The position numbers and the translations under genes were made by a program. Positions 7,202-8,073 of a stretch of DNA of 8,073 nucleotides are shown here, piece after piece. Numbering within the stretch: position 1 is the stretch's first letter; each line of letters opens with the position of its first letter. The stretch comes from Pseudomonadota bacterium (GTDB lineage: Bacteria > Pseudomonadota > Alphaproteobacteria > Rhizobiales > Xanthobacteraceae): NCBI GenBank assembly GCA_023432885.1, contig JAEZEU010000263.1, positions 1-8,073 on the forward strand, written 5' to 3'. The notes beneath the pieces were generated by a model. The model ran no database searches. It was not told the origin of the DNA and worked only from the letters and a program-made list of their open reading frames with translations.

Positions 7202-7681
7202 TCAATTTCGCTTGATTGCGGCTCCGAGCCGCGCCAGCGCGTCCTTCAGCGCCTCGTCCTCGACGGCCGACAGGGTCTTGGCGACCTCTGCCACCGCCTT
7301 GGGGTCCGGCGGCCGGAGCCGGGCGGGCCGTTCCCGGCGCGACAGCGGCGCTTGGCGCAGCGCCAGCCGGCCGACCGCGTGCCAGCCGAAAAAGCGGTTG
7401 ACCCGCTCCAGCAGCATGTCGGACTTGTGCTGGATTTCCAGCGCAGCCGGTCCCTCCACCCGCAGCACCAGCGTCGCCGGCTCCTGCGGCTGTCCCTCCA
7501 CCGGCCGCGGCCATTGTATTTTCAATGGCTCCGCATGGCGGGCAATGTCAGGGCCTGCGATTTCTGTCCAGCGCGTGACAAGCTCGCGCGCGGCAAAACC
7601 TTGCTTGGCGTACGCCTCGGAAAAGACGTCGCCGAGCAGGACAGAGAGCGGCTTGGCGCTGACGGGGCCGGGCTTGGACAT
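7202..7681 (-). CDS. dciA: DUF721 / DciA family protein, probable replicative helicase loader
   Basis: A 159-residue protein with a DUF721 (DciA) domain over about residues 12-112. Typical segments are PLSVLLGDVF (11-20), VTRWTEIAGPDIARHAEPL (35-53), the strand LVLRVEGPAALEIQH (71-85) and the following helix with ERVNRFFGW (92-100). DciA is the ancestral bacterial loader that helps DnaB onto origin DNA in lineages lacking DnaC/DnaI. The domain has a KH-like fold and binds DNA. The tail from about 113 is basic, proline-rich and probably flexible, ending in an amphipathic helix. I chose ATG at 7681; a GTG at 7711 is in frame but adds ten residues that do not look family-like. No clear Shine-Dalgarno is visible for either. 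It diverges from mutY and precedes the DsbA-like gene and smc. Domain assignment is solid; the helicase-loader role is inferred from the family. Confidence 0.85.
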   Translation of the reverse strand: MSKPGPVSAKPLSVLLGDVFSEAYAKQGFAARELVTRWTEIAGPDIARHAEPLKIQWPRPVEGQPQEPATLVLRVEGPAALEIQHKSDMLLERVNRFFGWHAVGRLALRQAPLSRRERPARLRPPDPKAVAEVAKTLSAVEDEALKDALARLGAAIKRN

Positions 7682-7712
7682 GGTTGCGACTATAGCAGGG
7701 ATATCCAGCACG

Positions 7713-7796
7713 CGTCATGGCCGGGCTCGTCCTGGTCGGTCCGGCCTCCACGCGCGAAGAAAAACGGGGATGCCCGCGTCAAGCGCGGGCATGACG
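7713..7796. repeat. Composite paired-hairpin inverted repeat in the mutY-dciA divergent spacer
   Basis: Outer arms CGTCATG (7713-7719) and CATGACG (7790-7796) enclose two hairpins. The left one is GGCCGG/CCGGCC (7719-7724/7741-7746). The right one is a perfect 9-base stem ATGCCCGCG/CGCGGGCAT (7770-7778/7784-7792) with a 5-base loop. The plan (outer arms, two hairpins, short linker) matches the repeat at 993-1088, but the core sequence differs, so it looks like a second family of the same architecture. It occupies over half of the 150-base space between the two divergent start codons, leaving little room for conventional promoters of mutY and dciA outside it. Confidence 0.75.
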
Positions 7797-7831
7797 TGGA
7801 GAGATTCGTTGTCCGCCGATACACTGGGCGC

Positions 7832-8073
7832 ATGAGAGCCACTGCCGTCAAAGCAAGGACCACCGGGCCGGCGGATCGCCCCGCGCTGCTGCTCGACTGG
7901 TACGACCGGCACCGGCGGCGCCTGCCATGGCGTGCGCGGGCAGGCGAGCGGCCCGATCCGTACCGCGTCTGGCTTTCCGAGATCATGCTGCAGCAGACCG
8001 GCGTCAAAACCGTCGGGCCCTATTTCGAGAAATTTCTGGCGCGCTGGCCGGATGTCACGGCGCTCGCGCGCGC
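7832..8073 (+). CDS. mutY: A/G-specific adenine DNA glycosylase MutY, N-terminal part only
   Basis: The first 80 residues of MutY, cut by the right edge. MutY removes adenine mispaired with 8-oxoguanine or guanine, protecting against G:C to T:A mutations in the GO repair pathway. The visible part matches the N-terminal helix-hairpin-helix glycosylase domain: LLLDWYDRHRRRLPWR (19-34), PYRVWLSEIMLQQTGV (43-58), then VGPYFEKFLARWPDV (61-75). E50 aligns with the catalytic glutamate of E. coli MutY (E37). The [4Fe-4S] cluster ligands and the C-terminal NUDIX-like 8-oxoG domain would lie beyond the window. The ATG at 7832 gives the expected short N-terminal lead; no strong Shine-Dalgarno precedes it. 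It is the only plus-strand gene and is transcribed away from dciA across a hairpin-rich spacer. Confidence 0.95.
   Translation, partial: MRATAVKARTTGPADRPALLLDWYDRHRRRLPWRARAGERPDPYRVWLSEIMLQQTGVKTVGPYFEKFLARWPDVTALAR

Noticed and set aside
7086..7514. A 143-codon upstream extension of the DsbA-like frame
   Set aside because: It runs over the dciA gene and the spacer in a low-complexity Gly/Ala/Arg frame, and would bury the Tat signal peptide that follows the Shine-Dalgarno and TTG.
7801..7831. Possible mutY promoter with TTGTCC and GATACACT boxes
   Set aside because: The two boxes are only a few bases apart, far short of sigma-70 spacing.
1..8073. A novel defence, mobile or biosynthetic system
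   Set aside because: All seven genes belong to recognised core or widespread families, their composition is uniform, and no mobility genes or unexplained clustered small genes are present.

Overview
This is a GC-rich chromosomal window from an alphaproteobacterium. Three things point to the Bradyrhizobium / Rhodopseudomonas group (Nitrobacteraceae): the strong G/C preference at third codon positions, the protein sequences, and two paired-hairpin intergenic repeats whose cores (ATTCCGGG/CCCGGAAT and CGTCATG...CATGACG) are of a kind I recall as abundant there. The genus is an inference. I see no transposase, integrase, phage gene, CRISPR array, tRNA or rRNA, and no compositional break suggesting transfer.

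Layout. Six genes run on the minus strand, so from right to left, and one on the plus strand. At the right edge, mutY (A/G-mismatch adenine glycosylase, plus strand, 3' end cut off) diverges from dciA (DUF721, probable replicative-helicase loader). After dciA come a Tat-exported DsbA-like thiol oxidoreductase with a TTG start, smc (1152-residue chromosome-organising ATPase) and an Rsm22-type methyltransferase-like ribosome assembly factor whose GTG start overlaps the smc stop by 4 bases. Then come lemA and an M48 membrane zinc metalloprotease whose C-terminus runs off the left edge. No gap between genes exceeds 300 bases. The largest is the 215-base dsbA-smc spacer, which holds only weak dyads.

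Functionally there are two blocks. mutY/dciA/dsbA-like/smc/rsm22 combines DNA repair, helicase loading, chromosome organisation and ribosome assembly, with a periplasmic thiol protein in the middle; I recall much of this order as common in Rhizobiales. lemA plus M48 protease is a widespread envelope-associated pair. One paired-hairpin repeat sits between lemA and the protease gene, and a second fills much of the mutY-dciA divergent spacer.

I found no convincing undescribed multi-gene system; this looks like ordinary core chromosome. The points most worth checking are a four-cysteine pattern in the Rsm22-like protein that resembles the iron-sulfur site of human METTL17, its translational overlap with smc, the short and divergent SMC hinge, and the two composite inverted repeats.
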